This document shows positions 35,613-48,332 of a stretch of 64,000 nucleotides of DNA, piece after piece. The position numbers and the translations under genes are program-made. Source of the DNA: Gordionus sp. m RMFG-2023 (lineage: Eukaryota; Nematomorpha; Gordioida; Chordodea; Parachordodidae); NCBI RefSeq assembly GCF_954871325.1, contig NC_088776.1:38798508-38862507 (forward strand), given 5' to 3'. The notes under the pieces were generated by a model, which worked only from the letters and a program-made list of their open reading frames with translations, ran no database searches and was not told the DNA's origin. Numbering within the stretch: position 1 is the first letter of the stretch; each line of letters starts with the position of its first letter.

Positions 35613-38600
35613 ATGGGCATATTAAAAATAAAACTATTTAGAAATCAAAGAGAAACAAATACACCAAAACGGTAAAAGGACTTTGTTTCCAAAAGACAGC
35701 TCTATTGGGGAGGGAAGACCACAATTGTCAAAACTAGGTAGGTGTATTACTGTATTGTGTATTTATAACTAATATCGTATGATATTTTTAGAAAATTTGA
35801 TTATTATTATTTGTAGGGTTAAGATCTATTTCTATGGAAGGGTCAAAATATGCCATAATGGAAAATAATTGATTGTTTCAAGGAGGCTTCGTACACATTA
35901 ATTTTTGAGCTAACAACTGCAAAATGGGAAAAATATTCCAAATTATTAGGCTTGTAAGCATTACTAAGTGTTAAATTCTCAAGACTTATAAATCCTAACA
36001 GATTATGAGCGATGGCAATAGTTTTTTCAAGTAATAATATTAACAAAGTTTGGCTAAATTATAATTCATACCTATAATATAATGATTGTTTTAGGCAGGG
36101 GCGTCGCTAGCCTTTACAATCTCAGGGAACTCAACTAAAAAATTTTTATGGGGGATTTCGCCGCCCATGCCCTCCATTTGCGGGCCTTCGTCCCGCTTTT
36201 GCCCGATCTTCGGCCGGATTTTATATTAATATATATACTTTTTAATAATTTCCTAACTCTGAATAATTATTCTGAATTTCATATTTTGTCATTTATTATA
36301 TTATGCATACAAAATAAATTAGTATATAAATAATTAAAACAATATAAGACATTTCTAAAAATATTAATCTTTAATACAAAATCTATTTATTACAGTATAA
36401 AATATTTTTGATTGCTGATATAAAAATTTTTTGCGTCTAAAGAATTACAAGTGATAAAAAAAGGTTAATTAATTCATACATATGCCTCAATTGATAATGG
36501 TTTTTAAAAACTACATATTATAAAATTAGCAACTTACATTGACAAAAGGTCAAGAAACTAATATAACACTCTGTTACCATTTTTAGACAAAGTTATATAG
36601 AATGGACTAATAAGGAAAAATTTATAGGCCTGACCAAATCAACAATTCTTGGAGAAGAGAATATAAACGACCAATCCAAATCATAAAACTATATGGTGCT
36701 TAGAGCTTCCTCTAAAATGACATAATGGAAGCTAGATTAGTAATTGAGATAAAAATTGCGAGATATTAAATTTCTAAAATATTATCTTCCATTTTTAATG
36801 ATATAAAATAACTCCACAGTTGACCATTATTGCTTATAAAATATGCAATCATATCCTCACAGCAGCTGTAATAATAATCTTAAATTACATAGCCACACAA
36901 ATAATAGATGCTGGTTAATTTGCAATCATAGCCATGACACTCTCTATATTAACTTATATCAGAATTTATTATGCTAGATAAATTGATAAAACAAAAACAC
37001 TAAAGATCTTTAGAAGAAATTATGCTAATGTATTGATGCCTTAAGTTATTTACAAGACAGGGATGCCATATTAGAAATGAAACATTTTGTAACTATTAAA
37101 TAAGAACCAGAGTGATATATATGATAAAAGAAATTAATTAAAATTTTATATATTATTGTAGCACCACCTCTAGTTGGTATATTATATCTTAAAGTAGTAG
37201 TAGTTTGTAATAATATCAAAAATATACTAGTATTAAAAATTTAACTCAAATTTTTTCAAATAAGAAAAAATAGCTTTCCCTAAAAGCACGTAAAAAAGAG
37301 AAGAAAAGTTATCTAATTTATTACATCCATTCTGGGCAGGGTTGCCATATCTCCCCCCATCAGCGGGAGACTCCCGTAATTTTTTAGTTTACACGCAGAT
37401 ATCTCTCTCCAGCAAAATTACCGCAATTTTTTAATTTCTCCCACAATTTTTAAAAAAAAGTATTTTAACGTTTTTAATATGTAAATAATAATTTTGAGAC
37501 ATTAATTGTATTTTTATATTTTTTAAATAAATTTTAAATATTTATTCGAAAAACATGTCTAGTTTGTAAATTTCTTTCTATCCTGTTTTATTTTTATTCA
37601 ATAATAAATCAACATTATTTCATTCATATTAGTCAGTACAGGGGAGTATATCAACATCCATTGCAATACAAAAATATTCTAAAAATGAAACTATATTTGC
37701 GGAAATCGTATACATCCATTATGTAGTTCAACATTCACAGAGCTCTATATATATATCATTACAATGTGGGTCGATTCTTTTTCTCATGATATTTAACGAA
37801 TCCCAATATAAGTGCAAATCTTACTTGTGGCAATAAAATGAGCAAGGCTAACACAAGTGTTTTGGTACCTGAATCCTAGAGGTCAATTCTAGACGATTTG
37901 AAAGATGGGCATCCATATGCAATTCTAACAAATGCATCTAATAAGGGAAATATTAAAACATTTCCCTCGATCCTTCGCAATTTCAACAAGAATAAGAACA
38001 TTTCATTAAAACTGTTTAAAAAATTTACTCAGATAAATCCAACGATGTAGCTAGCCACATAATGGTAAATATAGCTGATTCAGGGTTATCAATGATTTGC
38101 ATGCCAGCTTTCTGCGCTGATAATGCCTTTGTAAATTTTGGCAAAAGCGAAAGTTACCGAATTGAGGCAGCATAAATGAATTAATACCAATTGGCTGTAT
38201 ATGCCATATATACTACATAATTCTTGCAAGAAGGCAATGAATGTACTATCTGTGGATTTCGAAATAATTGTGATGAAATGTTTTAACGAATTTAGTTCAA
38301 CTAAAAGAATTAATGAATTAAAAGAGGTGGTGAAGTGGTCTGACTTGGGATGGTGTGAGTTGTTGCGATATATATCTATCAGGTGATTGTCATTAATACC
38401 TGCCTTCGATAGAATTTTAAAATTTTACAAACCCTTAAATAAAATACTTCTTAAATAAAGATTTTAAAGGCTGTCCTAAAATTTTGAAAAAATTTTTCGA
38501 GTATGAAATGTCAGAAGCATATTTGGGATTCGTTTCACATTTAGGAAATCTACTGCATGCAGTTAATATTCAGTTGCAATCAGAATATTCTTTATTAAAA

Positions 38601-41371
38601 ATGATTCACAAAATCATTCTACAGCTGTGTTCATCTCTATAGTTAAAAATTGATAATAAATTTTATGACGCTATTGCTAAAAATATTATATTAAAATGTT
38701 CAAATAATACTCTAATTAATACATTTTTAAATGAAGCAGATATTTTTATTAAGACAATTTTAGAATATTTACAATCAAAATTTGATTTTAATAAATCTAT
38801 TTACAATTGTATAAATATTATGACTTTGGAACAGAAACCATCAATTGATGGTTTTTATAATTTAATAAATATATTAAAAATACCGAAAGTCATTGATGTC
38901 TTGTTTGAAGAGATTGTAATTCTATCTATTTTTATGATTCGCCAAAACTTCTCCTTACCTTATTCTAATGCCTCATCCGAGCGCATTTTTAGCCTGAAGA
39001 GGACTGCCTGGAAATAGGAGAGAAATCGGATTTAACAACATTAGAGAACGAGCTAATGGTTAAATAATGTATAATATGTCATGCCAGGAATTTTATAATC
39101 TCAATAACGACAGTAAACTTTTAGTTCTATTATTTAAATCTCAAATAAAATATAATTAAATTTAGCAATGGCGCCATAAAATTTATAGTCAATATTTAAC
39201 TGTAAAGATGGACACATCTGCAGCATAATTTTGTGAATCTTTGTTAAGATTCTTCTGATTGCAACTGCACATTCTACATGTGAAATCATTCTAAAATATA
39301 CCTCTGCCATTCATTATTGAAAAAAAATTTTCAAAATGTTAGGACTATTTAAGAAATATTTTTTAAAGGTTTATAAAATTTTCAAATTCTATCGATGGCG
39401 GGTTATAGGAACATATCGCAACCAACATTGTGCTGACTCACTTCTGTAAATACATTCTGATTTTACCAAATTCACTGAGGCATTATCAGATCAGAAAGCT
39501 GACATGCAATTTATTGATCATCTCGAATCTGATATATTTACCATTATATGGTTAGCTATGTCTTTGGATTTTTCACTATTCGAGGGGAAAAAATTTAATA
39601 GTTTTATTGAAACGACCTTAATTTTGTTAAAATAGCGGAAGATCAAAGGAAATATTTCCCTTAATAGATGCATCTGTTAGAATTGCATATATATGCCCAT
39701 CTTTCAAATCGTCAATAATTGACCTCCTGGATTTAGGTCTTAAAACATTAATGATAGTCTTGCTCATTTTTGTTCTATAAGTATAATTTTCATTTATATT
39801 AGAGTCGTTATTATGGAAAAAAGATTCTACCAACATTGTGATGATAAGTATCTCTGTGAATGTTGTACTACAAGATAAGTACAATTGCCGCAACTGTAGT
39901 TGCATCTGTATTATATTTTATTTTGGAGTACCTTATTATGTATTTAAACGTGATACTTGATAATTAAGCGCCTATCTGTACACACACACGGTAGATTTAA
40001 AATTACTGTCGTTTTGAGGGACATTCGCATAAAATATATTTTTAATTGTAAATAAAAATCGTTTTTTTATATTTAAAAAAGATCGTTGGTTTTTTTTTAT
40101 AAATTAATATATTTTAATAAATCAAGATGTTATTGTATTTTGAAAAATAGTTACCTACTTTGAATTTATATAAACTAATTATAAAAAATAATAGGAGGAT
40201 AATTAAGTCAATTCAAAATCCCGGCCGAAGGCCGCCCGCAAAAATTTTTTTTTAGCAATTTTTATATTTCTACCACAATTTTCATGTTTCTCTCGCATAA
40301 TACCAATTTTCTCCCGCAATTTAAAAATTTTGACCTGGCAACCCTGATTCTGAAATAAATAATAAGATGTTAAATTTTCAAAATAAATTCTAAAAAATAG
40401 ATGGCGTTAAATATTTAAAAGCAATTTATTACTTATATTTATTATCAAAAGCATTGATTAGTAAAATTTTAAAAATATTATCTTTATATATTATATAACT
40501 GTCAAATACGTCTTCAAAAGTGGCATTTTACTTAATATTATATAAATAATTTTATATAATAGAGGATTATAAACTATATGTCTACTTTTTTTTTATAAAT
40601 AAATCTCTTATACTTATTTGGATTAGGACCTTGAAAATACTTTTAAGAAGAGGCATGGTAAATAAATTTAAATATTAATAATATAGTTGATTAGTGATTT
40701 TGAACTCGGCTAATTACAATATTAAATTTGTTAATTTTCAATTAATATAGCGTTATATAATAATTTAAATAAAAAAAGTCAATAAACCTTTAACTTTTAA
40801 TGCTAAAATATTTAGTGAGTGATATTAATATTCTATTTTTAACACAGAATTTGATTGCAATTTGACATAGTGAAAATATAATTTATAAATATTAATCTAA
40901 TCTAATAATTAAAATAGTATTCATTTAAGAATAATTTAGAAAGACTTATTAATTTTTAAATTATAAAATTAAATCTATATATTACTCAATAGAATTATAA
41001 AAGAAATCATTCAGTGGGCAATCAAAAAAATATATTTTTAATTCATGGGGTTATTAAGGAGTCATTAAAAAAATTTTTTTATTTCAGGGAGCTTTTCAAA
41101 TTTTTCAGGGGGCTCGAGCCCCTGCGCGCCCCCCTCCCCTAGAGACGCCACTGGTTTTAGGTGTCTTAGCAAAGATATTATTAATAACCAGGAAAACCAT
41201 CCTGTTATTAGGGCTTCATGGTGCCCCTTTACACGATTCATAGGTAATGACACAAAGGAGTACATCATAAAAACAAAAATATATAATAATGGCGTATGGG
41301 CTATTGAGGTGAAGAAAGTTTCTGCGGCAATTAAGCTGTGGTATTTTATATATGCTAATGGCAAACTTTGA
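35613..41371 (+). CDS. Unidentified small spliced gene, 121 residues, with a hAT in its last intron
   Basis: Predicted exons are 35613-35671, 35817-35841, 35883-35953 and 41161-41371, 366 nt in total. All junctions are GT-AG with agreeing phases. The last two exons are the best supported: EASYTLIFELTTAKWEKYS and then ASWCPFTRFIGNDTKEYI, IYNNGVWAIEVKKV, IKLWYFIYANGKL and a stop. The first exon (MGILKIKLFRNQ) and the 25-nt second exon are weaker. The product is small, basic and without signal peptide or membrane segment, and I do not recognise a family. Intron 3 is 5.2 kb because a 5.06-kb hAT sits directly at its acceptor; without it the intron would be about 141 bp. The gene diverges from TIPIN. 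Confidence 0.55.
36096..41153. mobile_element. 5.06-kb composite hAT with target duplication GTTTTAGG
   Basis: The left end CAGGGGCGTCGCTAGCC and, inverted, the right end CAGTGGCGTCTCTAGG are flanked by identical GTTTTAGG copies (36088-36095, 41154-41161). Subterminal marks are TTTACAATCTCA on the left and GGCTCGAGCCCCTG on the right, shared with the short copies at 8212-8375 and 49754-49896. Apart from a second hAT nested at 37337-40346, the interior is AT-rich with no recognisable transposase, so the outer element is itself non-autonomous. It lies in an intron of the 121-residue gene. Confidence 0.93.
37337..40346. mobile_element. Nested hAT carrying two oppositely oriented transposase remnants
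   Basis: The ends are CAGGGTTGCCATATCTCCC and, inverted, CAGGGTTGCCAGGTC; CTCCCGCAAT-type motifs lie inside both. The flanks ATTCTGGG and ATTCTGAA match at 6 of 8 bases. The plus strand at about 37870-39020 encodes DDLKDGHPYAILTNAS, CADNAFVNFGKSESYRIEAA, YILHNSCKKAMNVLSVDFEI and the dimerisation motif LPYSNASSERIFSLKRTAWK. The minus strand at about 39950-39200 encodes a second copy of the same family: RSIIDDLKDGHIYAILTDAS, then homology to the plus-strand stretch at 38370-38650. Both copies have stops and frame changes. The tail-to-tail pair suggests an insertion or rearrangement of one copy within another. Confidence 0.85.
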
Positions 41372-42440
41372 TATCAATCATTACTACACATGCCTGAGAT
41401 ACAAAAGTTTTTTTGTAATATATATATATATTATAATAAAAGCAAATTCGCATGATAACTGATTTATATCAAATAATTACATTTAATATTTTTATACATC
41501 ATTTTGTTTTTACATATATAAATAATTTTTATATTAGCCCTATTTTTAGGAAAATCTTTGACATCGCGTTATATATTTGTAAATATGATTATTCATATAT
41601 TTAAATAAAATAAATTTTCTATACCATAGATTTAATTAAATATTTATTAGTTAATTTATATTGATGTCAATTTTATCAGCAATCGATATTAATCTCATAT
41701 TTTAACATATGAGCTTTATAAATTTTTGTAGATATTATAAGATGTGTTCTTAACTTTTTCTTAATTACAATAATTTATTATGCTATCCCTTTAGAAATTG
41801 AATGAAATAAAAAATTATGGCTCCTATTTAATTGACCTAATTAAAGCTGAAAAGCTCAGATTTTAAAATGGATATATGAAATGTTATAATTACTAAGAGT
41901 TTTTATTATGGCAGTAAATTATTTTAGATCATGAAAATATAATTATTTTTTTATAAACCTATAAAAAAAGGTTAAAATTTCGCTCTTTAAAGTTGATTTT
42001 TCCTAAATACTTAGAATAATGATCAGTAATATTTATTTTTATAAGTTTTCTCTTAATAATCATATGGAGATATTATATTAGTAACATATTTAACCCCCCC
42101 CCCCCCCCCACCTGATGTTGATTAAATGTGATGAATAAAGCAGTTAATTTACTTATTTATTTCTTATATTAATATTTTGACTAGACTATTTAAGCCATAA
42201 ATTGGCCTTTAGATTTAAAAATATTTCTTAGCCCTTAGTATTTTAAAGCCTCAGCGAAAAATGAATATGAGATAAATAATGAGTTTATAAATAAAAATTT
42301 TCTGCCAATTTTTTTTGAGTTAGATTGATAATTGCGGTCAATTTAAATTGAATTAAAATATGGCTGCCAATGTTTTAGACGAAAACTGAGCCAAGTTTTG
42401 GGTCAAAAAAATCAACCCAAACTAACTTGAGTTATGAACT
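41372..42440. other. AT-rich region with a poly-C tract
   Basis: No gene is seen. A run of about 16 cytosines lies at 42093-42109. Around 42330-42375 the sequence ATATGGCTGCCAATGTTTTAGA matches the unit of the tandem repeat at 45806-46090, showing that the block in between was inserted into such an array. Confidence 0.5.
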
Positions 42441-43186
42441 CGTGTCATGAACTCAAGTTCAAAAAATATTCGTCCTCTAGTTGCTTGAGTCGACTAGAGG
42501 ATGATTATTTCAGATTAATTAAGATATTTGTTCTGTTTTTTACATTTTTTACTTCTAACTTGAGTTGTGAATAAGAATTATATAATTGAGTCGACTAGAG
42601 GATGAATAGTTCTATGAACTTGAGTCGACTAGAGGACGAATATTCCAAATAAGATATTATTAATAAAGTATTTTTTCTGTTTTTACATTTTTTACTTAAA
42701 AATTTTAACTTGAGTAGTGTCGTGAATAAGTTTTATAAACTTGAGTCGACTAGAGGACGAATATTTCATATTTTTTATTATTAATCGAGATATTTGTTGT
42801 TTTTTACATTTTTTACTTTAGACTTTTAACTTGAGTCGTGAATAAGTGTTATAAACTTGAGTCGACTAGAGGACGAATATTTCAGATTTATTATTAAGAT
42901 ATTTGTTCTGTTTTTTACATTTTTTTACGACTTCCACTTCTAACTTGAGTCGTGGATAAGAATTATATAATTGAGTCGACTAGAGGACGAATATTTCTTA
43001 AAACTTGATTAGACTAGAGGGGAAATAGTTTTATGAACTTGAGTCGACTAGGGGACGAATATTTCAGATTAGTTAAGAAATTTGTTGTTTTTTACATTTT
43101 TTTACTTTAGACTTTTAACTTGAGTAGTCGTGAATAAGTATTATATAATTGAGTTGACTAGAGGACGAATATTTCTAATTAGGTTA
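42440..43186 (+). repeat. Minisatellite array with GAGTCGACTAGAGGACGAATA units (left, forward)
   Basis: Repeated units contain TTGAGTCGACTAGAGGACGA followed by ATATTTCAGATT, AAGATATTTGTT, TTTTTTACATTTTTTAC and CTTGAGTCGTGAATAAG. Unit length varies between about 50 and 130 bp because sub-blocks are skipped. The same array occurs in inverted orientation at 45090-45795, giving a foldback structure around 43187-45090. Confidence 0.85.
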
Positions 43187-44504
43187 TAGTGCTGTAAACA
43201 TTTCCAAAAAATTGAACGCGTTCGCGTTCAACGTTTATTGACAAAAATCGAACGGGTTTACGTTCAAGTTCATGTTCAAAAAATAAGGAACGCGTTCAAG
43301 TTCATGAAACCGTTCAAAATTTTATGATAATTTTTTTTAAAATTTAATTTAATATAAATAAACTTATATTTTTTAATACAATATATTTTAGCGATGTTAA
43401 AAAATAATATAGCAAATAAAAAGATATTTTTATTTATAAGAAATTTTTCTTATTAAATTTTAATAACAATTGTTTACAAAATATTTATCTGAAAGACAGG
43501 AACACTTGTCAGTTAATACGGCATTAGCTTAAAAATGCGCTCTACAGAGGCAGATGAGGGGATTGCGGTATTATACTTAATAAACAAATCTTTTAACGTG
43601 GAGAATTAATTAAAAACATATTGTTGTTATTTGTAAAAAATTGGGATAAGTTATTCTCCTCCAATCCATTCTCTACTCTCGCCAAAAAAAGGATATCTCG
43701 AAATTAACATTTCTCTAGGGTTTTCAAAGCATTTTTTAAATAACGCTATAGGTTTATTTTTAATAGATTCGTTCTGTGGAAGTTTTATCTATGGCCATTG
43801 AAGTTTGAATGCTGGATGTATAATTGCAGAAAGAACATATTGATGCTTATATATATGTTCAAATCTTTAAAAAATAAAATATATGTAATTAATTGCGAGT
43901 GATAGGTTTAATACATTTTATTAATCCCATTTAATACGACGTCTATCAATGGTTGACCATATTTGAGGCCACAAATTTTTTTAATTTTAAAATAACTATC
44001 GTTATTGTTGGGGTCAAATATCGCATATGCATCATTTCTTCAAATTTAATGATTTAACTTAGTTATATCATATAAAATCAAATAATTAATACTAAAATCA
44101 AATGTCGTTTTAAATTGGAACCTGAAGATTTTTTGACAATACTTTTTGGCAACATTTTACACTTGGTAAGTATTGGATTAGTTCCTTCAATATAGGATGT
44201 TAATGTAAAACATTTATCATGGCCATAGTAATGATTGAGGATTAAATAATAATATCCATGCTTATGCTAATCTATTAAATTAAAATATAAACTATAATAT
44301 TCAAATGAATAAACTATGCGTTAAAAAAATTGAAATGTGAAAAGGAAATACACAGCCGATTAAAAAAATATAAATAATACAATTTTTTTAAAAATTTGGA
44401 AAAATTAAATTTTTCAAATAAATAAAAATATTTTTAAAATTGAACGAACGTTAAATTCGAACGCGTTCGTAATAAAAAAGGAACGCGTTTGTTTACAACA
44501 CTAT
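43187..44504 (-). mobile_element. Decayed hAT with GAACGCGTTC subterminal motifs
   Basis: The ends TAGTGCTGTAAACA and, inverted, TAGTGTTGTAAACA are followed by GAACGCGTTCG motifs in both arms. On the minus strand near 43500-43570, AIPSSASVERIFKLMPY is the hAT dimerisation motif; the rest of the transposase is largely eroded. No clear target duplication was found (TTAGGTTA versus TTTTTTTG). It sits between the two inverted minisatellite arrays. Confidence 0.75.
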
Positions 44505-45089
44505 TTTTTTGGCGTTTTAAAATAATTTCCTGATTAAAAAAAGAGGAATCAAAACAGACCGGTCAGGAAACTTTCTTGTGGCAACATGCCCAGATTTAAT
44601 AATAAATTAGTATCGCTATGCCCCATCATATATAAGAATTTGGTATGAACTTTCTGGCCAATTTGTTTAATTTCATCACTATTTTTTAAACAGGTATTGA
44701 TTTTTTTTTAAATGTTAGAAATGTATCTTGGACAAGTACATTTGATATTTTTTAAATATTTTAATAGTTATATTAATGACGAAATAAAATAATTACTTAA
44801 AAGAAGAACTATAAAAATACTAAATTAGGAGTTCTAAAGAAAATTAACCCGCCATATCATAGTTTTCATTATTATCACAAGTCTACCTTTCCTATATAAA
44901 ATTAAAATATGGTTGAGGTATAATTTTAATATATTCAGATACCTGCAAAATATTTCATTATTTGAGAATATAGTATTCAATCAAAAAATGTAAATAAGAA
45001 TTTATTTGATCAAATAAAATGAGGATTGGGGAATAAGATAATGAAGTATATAATTGGTATTCACCACTCAAGTTGTAAGTCTAAGGTAA

Positions 45090-45795
45090 AAAATTGCAAA
45101 AATAACTAATGTGAAATATTCGCCCTCTAGTTGACTCAAGTTCATAGAAATATTCGTCCTCTAGTCAACTCAATTATATAATTCTTATTCACGACACAAG
45201 TTAAAAGTCTAAAGTAAAATAAACAAATATCTTAACTAATTTGAAATATTCGTCCTCTAGTCGACTCAATTTCATAAAACTATTCGTCCTCTAGTTGAAT
45301 CAAGTTCATAGAAATATTCGTCTTCTAGTCGACTTAAATATAATTCTTATTCACGACTCAAATTAGAAGTCTAAAGTAAAAAACAGAACAAATATCTTAA
45401 TTAATAATAATAAATCTGAAATATTCGTCCTCTAGTCGATTCAAGTATATAATACTTATTATTCACGACTTAAGTTAAAAGTCTAAAGTAAAAAATGTAA
45501 AAAACAACAAATATCTTAACTAATTTGAAATATTCGTCCTCTAGTCGACTCAATTTTATAAAACTATTCGCCCTCTAGTCGACTTAGTTATATAATTCTT
45601 ATTCACGACTCAAGTTAGAAGTCTAACGTAAAAAAATGTAAAAAATAGAACAAATATCTTAATTATCAATAATAAATCTGAAATATTCGTCCTCTAGTCG
45701 ACTCTGACTCGAATTCATAAAATATTCGTCCTCTAGTGACTTTCACAATTTGAGTTAGTCGACTAATTCGACTCTGAGTCTCGACTTTTTAACAA
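45090..45795 (-). repeat. Minisatellite array with TATTCGTCCTCTAGTCGACTC units (right, inverted)
   Basis: This is the reverse-complement partner of the 42440-43186 array. ATTCGTCCTCTAGTCGACTC repeats alternate with AATTCTTATTCACGACTCAAG and AAGTCTAAAGTAAAAAA blocks. It ends at CGACTTTTTAACAACACTA (about 45806), which looks like a transposon terminus. Confidence 0.85.
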
Positions 45796-45805
45796 CACTA
45801 GAAGC

Positions 45806-46090
45806 GAGACATTAATATTAGTTGTATTAATCGCAATAATTTTAAATCCAATTATTTTCAAAAATCAATTTTTTTAGAAAAAATGGCCTTCCATATTTTT
45901 GAAGAGAGAAAATATTATTTATAGCAGTCATTTTAATTATTTTGAAACATCAATTTTCATAGAAAGAATGGCCGCTAATGTTTTTGAAGCGAGTTATTAA
46001 TTTATAGCAATCATTTACATCACAAAACATTTATTTTCATTTAAAAAAATGGACACCCAATGTTTTAGAAGCGGGAAATTATTGACAGTA
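45806..46090 (+). repeat. ~83-bp tandem repeat, three or more units
   Basis: The units share GAAGCGAGTTATTAATTTATAGCA, a CATTT-rich centre and AAAAAATGGCCGCCAATGTTTT. Related units make up the arm tips of the foldback element at 15.5-18.3 kb. From 46190 to 46350 a diverged CCGGCTCG/GGCCTGCC patch follows, with no clear borders. Confidence 0.7.
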
Positions 46091-46899
46091 GTCATTTTAC
46101 AATGGCTAGAACTGTTGTGAAATGACTGTCCGTGGTAAAATGACGGCAGTCGAAATTTAACAGTCAATTTGCAACGGTATACCGGCTCGATTTTTTTAAA
46201 AATAATATATTTTCAGGCTCGACCATGATTTTGAAATATATTATATTTAATTTTAGTTAATAATGGCGATTTAAGATATTCGGCAGGCCTTGGTATTTAA
46301 AATTTTTTTTAGGCCTGCCCTGGGTATATTTATAATATGACCCGGCCCGAGGGTTCCTGGTCTCATATATTTTAAGCTAATAAACTATCAAATTTTATAT
46401 TAAATACAATTTTTAATTCAACTATATATTAAAATTTGAATTTTCAAAACGAATCATACATTTTGCCAAGTTAGGTGAAATATATGAATTGGAGTATTCC
46501 TATGACATAATATTATATGGCTAAAATCTTAATCGAGTCTTTTTTAAAAATCGGGCCATTTATCAATAGTATCTACAATCTTTAACTACTAGGATTATTC
46601 GAAATTCAAGAATTAACAAATATAAGTAATTATTTTTTATGTATACTATATACTAATTTTTTTGTTAATACTTTAATGTCTACTATAAATATATTATATA
46701 AATTATTTTTTACCTATAATTAAATTTCATACATTATACAATAGATGTTCAATTTTTTTAACATCTTTGAATTTTTTTAAAATATCTATGGGTCAACTAA
46801 AAAGCAATCCAAAAAATTTAAGTTTAATAAAAGTGCTGTTTGAATTTCCATAATATATGATATAAAATTAGATAATTTTTTTGCTAATTAAAAAAATAA

Positions 46900-48150
46900 T
46901 TTGTGATAGGAGTTATCTATTTTTATGATTATATTCTCTAGCTTTCTTAGTGAATTTTGGTCCTTTGGGTTATCCTTTACCTATTCAAAAAAGGTAGTAT
47001 ATTCATAAATAGCTAAGTTTTTTGAACTTAAATTGTCAGATATTTCTAGATTACCTTCACCATTTCAGAGCTTTCACAAAATAGAGCTGTGATAAATGTC
47101 TCACAGGAGAGATACTCGCTTTTAAATTTGGGCATCTATTTTGGATATAAACTAACTTACAACCAAATCCGGCTGAATTGGCATAAGGTCGCCTTCGATA
47201 TTTTCCATTAGCAAGTTCATATCCTTTAGGCAGTCAAATGAGCCCCATAAGCACACTCAAAACCATCCATCCCTACAGGAAATCGATCTCTAGAATCATT
47301 AGTCGATCCTCCCTCAGCAGCGCGACAGAAGGACTGGGTTAACCATCGAGTTGACAACTCAGTTGTATACCTTATTGAGGAGCCAACCCAAGGACGATTC
47401 TCAACTCTTCTCTATTTTCGTAGGTAGAGGTTACAAATGTAAGAATATCTCGAATCTTTTCCATTGAGAACACTTGACCAAATTAAGATAAGCTACGCCA
47501 TCCCATTGGTAGATTCAATTGCAAAATTAACATCTTATCACTGTATTATCCGTTAAACATCTGTTAACTTACCGCAAGCGTTGTAGAGGTAATTTATTAG
47601 ACATTCAAAGTGCAATGACATTATAGCCAGGGTTTTAAGATCACTGGGTTATACAGTTCCTACGGCAAACGGCCAGATGGTTCTAACATAATCCCTTGGA
47701 AAAGAAGGGAATTCCTAGTCTGGGTCTCACGTATTGATTCTCTTGCCCGTTCCAATATAAATAGATGTTCTCATTAAATAAACTCGATAAATATTTGCCA
47801 TCTCTGTGCACTATACATTTATACTCATAATCGCCACGACTTTAACATCGTTCGATTCATACAACCTAGCATGCATTTTTTTAAAGAGGCATCGGATCTC
47901 AGCTAGGATCGAGGCTTACAACGATGGTTACTATTTTCGTCAGATGATGACTCTAAACATAGTAAAAAGTTACCCCAGATAATCAATAAATGAGACCACA
48001 TAAATTAACATCCTATACTTGGGATACGTTTTGATCTACTCAGCTCGGTAAGGGATACATAGACGAAGCCTCCTTGATTCCTAATCGAATGAAATCAAAA
48101 TAACGAGAAAATAAGACTATTATACTTATGCCTACTTCTCATAAATGAAA
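46900..48150. other. GC-richer non-coding or decayed block next to ING3
   Basis: Roughly 1.2 kb with higher G+C and few long homopolymers, unlike the DNA on either side. No frame longer than about 50 codons is convincing on either strand. It may be an old decayed gene or element. It lies just downstream of the ING3 stop codon. Confidence 0.4.
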
Positions 48151-48332
48151 TTCAAAATTATGGTCTTTTCCCCCTATAAATAATGTTTTTTTAAAAAAAT
48201 GTTTTAGTTATTATAGATTTCGATCTATGTATTGCTTACATTCTTAACATATTAATCAATTACATTAACAATAAAAATTAATAAAACAGGCTTATAAGAT
48301 TAAATTATAATACAAATAATAATGTAAAATAT

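Noticed and set aside
35843-36046. Minus-strand 67-codon frame
   Set aside because: It is opposite exon 3 of the same plus-strand gene (EASYTLIFELTTAKWEKYS) and has no recognisable content.
41065-41364. Minus-strand 99-codon frame that looks like a membrane protein
   Set aside because: It is opposite the last exon of the 121-residue gene and runs on into the hAT terminus; the plus-strand reading has better composition, an acceptor and a stop in place.
42440-45800. CRISPR-like spaced repeats
   Set aside because: Units vary in length, spacers are themselves repeated, and the array is mirrored; this is a eukaryotic minisatellite within a mobile element.
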